64,000 bases of DNA from Nitrososphaerota archaeon (lineage in GTDB: Archaea > Thermoproteota > Nitrososphaeria > Nitrososphaerales > Nitrosopumilaceae): assembly GCA_028867675.1 (NCBI GenBank), contig JAGWGA010000003.1, positions 26,619 through 90,618 on the forward strand, written 5' to 3'. Made by a program: the position numbers and the translations under genes. This document shows, in pieces, positions 62,123 through 64,000 of this stretch. Below the pieces are notes generated by a model that had not been told where the DNA came from, ran no database searches, and saw nothing but the letters and a program-made list of their open reading frames with translations. The first letter of the stretch is position 1; every line of letters begins with the position of its first letter.

Positions 62123-62863
62123 ATGAGTATAGTGAATCTACGTGTCCATGTGGCCCCTGTAGGCTTTGAAATAGATAGAATAGCAATTCCTGCAAAACAG
62201 ATGAAGGCAGATAGAGTCTGGCTACTAATGCATGAAGAACCATCAAAGGACAGAGCTCAGGGTTTTATGGAAAAAATTAAAGCTCAGTTAAAAAAAGAAA
62301 AGATCGAAGTACAGGTTTCACATTCAAACAGATTTGATCTCTTCAAGCTTCTAAGAGCACTAAAGAATATAGTACAAAAAGAAGAGGGCAATGATATTTT
62401 TGTCAACTGTTCATCTGGTTCAAAGATACAAGCTATTGCATGTATGATGGCATGCATGATGTTTCAAGGAAAAACAAAACTTACACCATACTATGCAGAG
62501 CCAGAAAGCTATTCAAGTGTTAAAGGAGAGCAATTGTCATCTGGTCTAAAATCTATAGTAAAGTTACCAGCATATGAAATTCACACACCAAAACCAGTTC
62601 TAGTACAGGCTCTAAAAATTATCCAAGAAAACGGAGGCAAGATAACCAAAAAAGAGATGGCAAAGATATGTCATGAAAAAAAGATCATTGTTGTAAATGC
62701 TAAAGAGGAGAACTTTCAGCAGGCAAGATTTGCAAGCCTTGACAAAAATATAATCCAGCCACTACAAAATGAATGGAAGTTTATTGAAATAGAAAGAATA
62801 GGAAGAACTAGGTGGATTAAAACAACACCAGAAGGGCTTGGCGCAGTAGAATTTCTTGGCTAG
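62123..62863 (+). CDS. CARF-like ligand-binding protein with winged-helix domain (HFX_2341/DUF6293-like)
   Basis: 246 residues from ATG 62123 (MSIVNLRVHVAPVGFEIDRIAIP); the frame opens at 62102, but a TATA box TTATATAA (62082-62089) suits 62123 better. The N-terminal part is a CARF-like Rossmann fold with NDIFVNCSSGSKIQAIACMMACMMF (the ligand loop). A C-terminal winged-helix part follows (GGKITKKEMAKICHEKK...QPLQNEWKFIEIE). CARF domains in CRISPR systems bind cyclic oligoadenylates; no CRISPR locus is here, so this is probably a stand-alone regulator. Confidence 0.82.
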   Translation: MSIVNLRVHVAPVGFEIDRIAIPAKQMKADRVWLLMHEEPSKDRAQGFMEKIKAQLKKEKIEVQVSHSNRFDLFKLLRALKNIVQKEEGNDIFVNCSSGSKIQAIACMMACMMFQGKTKLTPYYAEPESYSSVKGEQLSSGLKSIVKLPAYEIHTPKPVLVQALKIIQENGGKITKKEMAKICHEKKIIVVNAKEENFQQARFASLDKNIIQPLQNEWKFIEIERIGRTRWIKTTPEGLGAVEFLG

Positions 62864-63078
62864 CCGCGTGTAGCAAGTTCTGGTTTTATCGTCCAGGCAA
62901 TACCCATTCCAATGAACGGTATTGAGATCAAGGCAGCAATTTCCAAGTAGGTCTTGAACTGCTCTGATTGCTGTGGGCTAGGATTAGACCAGATAAAAGG
63001 CACAGGTAAAGCAGAGGCAAACCAGATTATTGATAACATGATTATGATTTTGAGATTGCGTTTTCTCTTTGGTTCCAT
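62860..63078 (-). CDS. Small membrane protein, two helices
   Basis: 72 residues. Two helices (IIIMLSIIWFASALPVPFIW and LEIAALISIPFIGMGIAWTI) with basic N terminus EPKRKRNLK. Its TAG stop shares CTAG (62860-62863) with the stop of the CARF-HTH gene. Function not recognised. Confidence 0.65.
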   Translation of the reverse strand: MEPKRKRNLKIIIMLSIIWFASALPVPFIWSNPSPQQSEQFKTYLEIAALISIPFIGMGIAWTIKPELATRG

Positions 63079-63120
63079 GTTTTAGTCTTATACAAGGTCC
63101 TATTAATTTGATTAGTATGA

Positions 63121-63864
63121 TTATTTCGTCATGATACCACCATCTATGGGTAAAATAGCCCCAGAAACCCATGATGAATCGTCAGAAACAAGATACAGTA
63201 TTGATTTGGCAACATCTTCTGGAGTTCCAATCCTGCCTATTGGGTGCTCAGCAACTGCCATGGCTCTATCTGCTTCACTTCCAAGAAAGGGTTTGGTCAT
63301 GTCAGTTTCTACTATTCCAGGACAAACACAGTTTACACGAATTTTGTATTTTGCATATTCAACTGCCCAGGCTTTAGTAAGTAAAACAAGTGCAGCTTTT
63401 GACGCTGTATATGCATCTGCTTGAAAATTTTCAAATGATTTTAGTCCAGCATCTGATGAAACGTTAACGATACATCCACCTGACTTCATCAAATGTGGCA
63501 GAGCAGCTTTTGTAAAACGAAACTGCCCAGTTAGATTGATATCAATTACTTCATTCCATTCTTCTTCAGAAATTTCATGTAACAGTTTTACTTGGGGAAA
63601 AACTCCTGCATTATTTATCAAAATATCAACTCTACCAAATTTTTCTATTGTATTTTTTACTACGTTGATAACATCACTTTCTTTTCTAATATCGCCTGGT
63701 ATGGCCAGAACATTTTTGATTTCTTTTGCAGTATCTTCTAAAGTGATTTTATTTTTTGATGTAATAACAACTTGAGCACCATGCTCTGCTAGAATCATTG
63801 CAGTAGATTTTCCAATTCCTCTACTACCACCTGTAACTATAGCAACTTTTCCTGCAAGTTTCAT
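63121..63864 (-). CDS. Short-chain dehydrogenase/reductase
   Basis: 247 residues. TGGSRGIGKSTA at the N terminus, NNAG near 87, NVSSDAG and YTASKAALVLL as the catalytic Ser/Tyr/Lys, and VCPGIVETDM. Typical of 3-oxoacyl-ACP reductase/glucose-dehydrogenase-like SDRs. An inverted-repeat element lies directly upstream. Confidence 0.92.
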   Translation of the reverse strand: MKLAGKVAIVTGGSRGIGKSTAMILAEHGAQVVITSKNKITLEDTAKEIKNVLAIPGDIRKESDVINVVKNTIEKFGRVDILINNAGVFPQVKLLHEISEEEWNEVIDINLTGQFRFTKAALPHLMKSGGCIVNVSSDAGLKSFENFQADAYTASKAALVLLTKAWAVEYAKYKIRVNCVCPGIVETDMTKPFLGSEADRAMAVAEHPIGRIGTPEDVAKSILYLVSDDSSWVSGAILPIDGGIMTK

Positions 63865-63901
63865 TATAGGAACAATAATTTCTGTGGAACATTAGCTTGT
63901 C

Positions 63902-63942
63902 GAAGATTTATCCCTAAAATCATTCGTGGATTTTAGATCTTC
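63902..63942. other. Bulged hairpin near the window edge
   Basis: CTAAAATC (63914-63921) pairs with GATTTTAG (63929-63936) around a 7-nt loop; GAAGAT (63902-63907) then pairs with ATCTTC (63937-63942) across a 6-nt bulge. It lies upstream of the SDR gene and could be a 5' UTR structure or the terminator of a gene beyond the window. Confidence 0.35.
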
Positions 63943-64000
63943 AAAAATGCATATTGGAATTATGTTATGTTTCCAGCTTATCATATAGATTATTGTAAAA

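Noticed and set aside
1..64000. CRISPR array or insertion sequence
   Set aside because: No regularly spaced direct repeats, no transposase-like frame and no terminal inverted repeats with target duplications were found; the CARF-like gene is therefore treated as a stand-alone regulator.

Overview
The window is AT-rich archaeal DNA with mostly leaderless genes behind TTTATA-type boxes, frequent TTG/GTG starts and few Shine-Dalgarno sites. The gene set points to an ammonia-oxidising-type Thaumarchaeote (Nitrososphaerota): GINS, archaeal CCA-adding enzyme, RNase Z, the UPF0200/UPF0201 pair, COG2112 kinase, PEFG-CTERM surface proteins, a class III PHA synthase and many small Lrp-, ribbon-helix-helix- and winged-helix-type regulators. 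The complete kdp potassium pump and the PHA genes would suit a Nitrosotalea-like lineage, but no amo gene is present, so the genus is inference.

Layout. 0-7 kb: glutamine synthetase, GINS, an AN1 zinc-finger protein, an SDR and a flavin oxidoreductase, tRNA-Pro(GGG) and an XPD/DinG-like helicase. 7-10.4 kb: a secreted protein, a response regulator, a CBS protein and a run of very small proteins, including two cysteine-rich mini-proteins of 47 and 43 residues. 10.4-15.5 kb: kdpA-kdpB-kdpC-kdpF, with kdpF at the distal end, divergent from an Lrp-type regulator. 15.6-22.3 kb: an accessory region of surface proteins (PstS with PEFG-CTERM, low-complexity PEFG protein, hendecad-repeat protein) mixed with small regulators. 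22.4-28.7 kb: an overlapping operon thpR-cca-kinase-CDF transporter-DNA glycosylase (the last with an in-frame TAG), opposite UPF0200-UPF0201. 28.8-40.6 kb: secreted NHL/Ig protein, amino-acid permease, universal stress protein, PEP synthase, alcohol dehydrogenase and an ABC-2 exporter. 40.7-49.6 kb: PHA synthase, a PhaE-like protein with a basic tail, a phasin-like protein, a fused carbamoylputrescine amidase/agmatine deiminase, Lrp/GAF regulators with a clear operator array, and a candidate structured RNA. 49.8-53.7 kb: an operon for PRPP synthetase, tRNA methyltransferase, RNase Z and Sir2. 53.8-64 kb: a decayed membrane-protein gene, a cobalamin-binding protein, a secreted phosphoesterase, a histidine kinase, a cluster of coiled-coil, zinc, metallophosphoesterase, hemerythrin and CARF-HTH genes, and an SDR.

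The points most worth a second look are the candidate ncRNA near 49.5 kb with its own TATA box and a 3' hairpin, the TTCCGATTCGGAA operator array before the Lrp-GAF regulator, the nonsense codon inside the DNA glycosylase, the decayed gene at 53.8-54.2 kb, the displaced kdpF, and the metallophosphoesterase-hemerythrin-CARF neighbourhood. No CRISPR array, insertion sequence, rRNA or phage gene was found.
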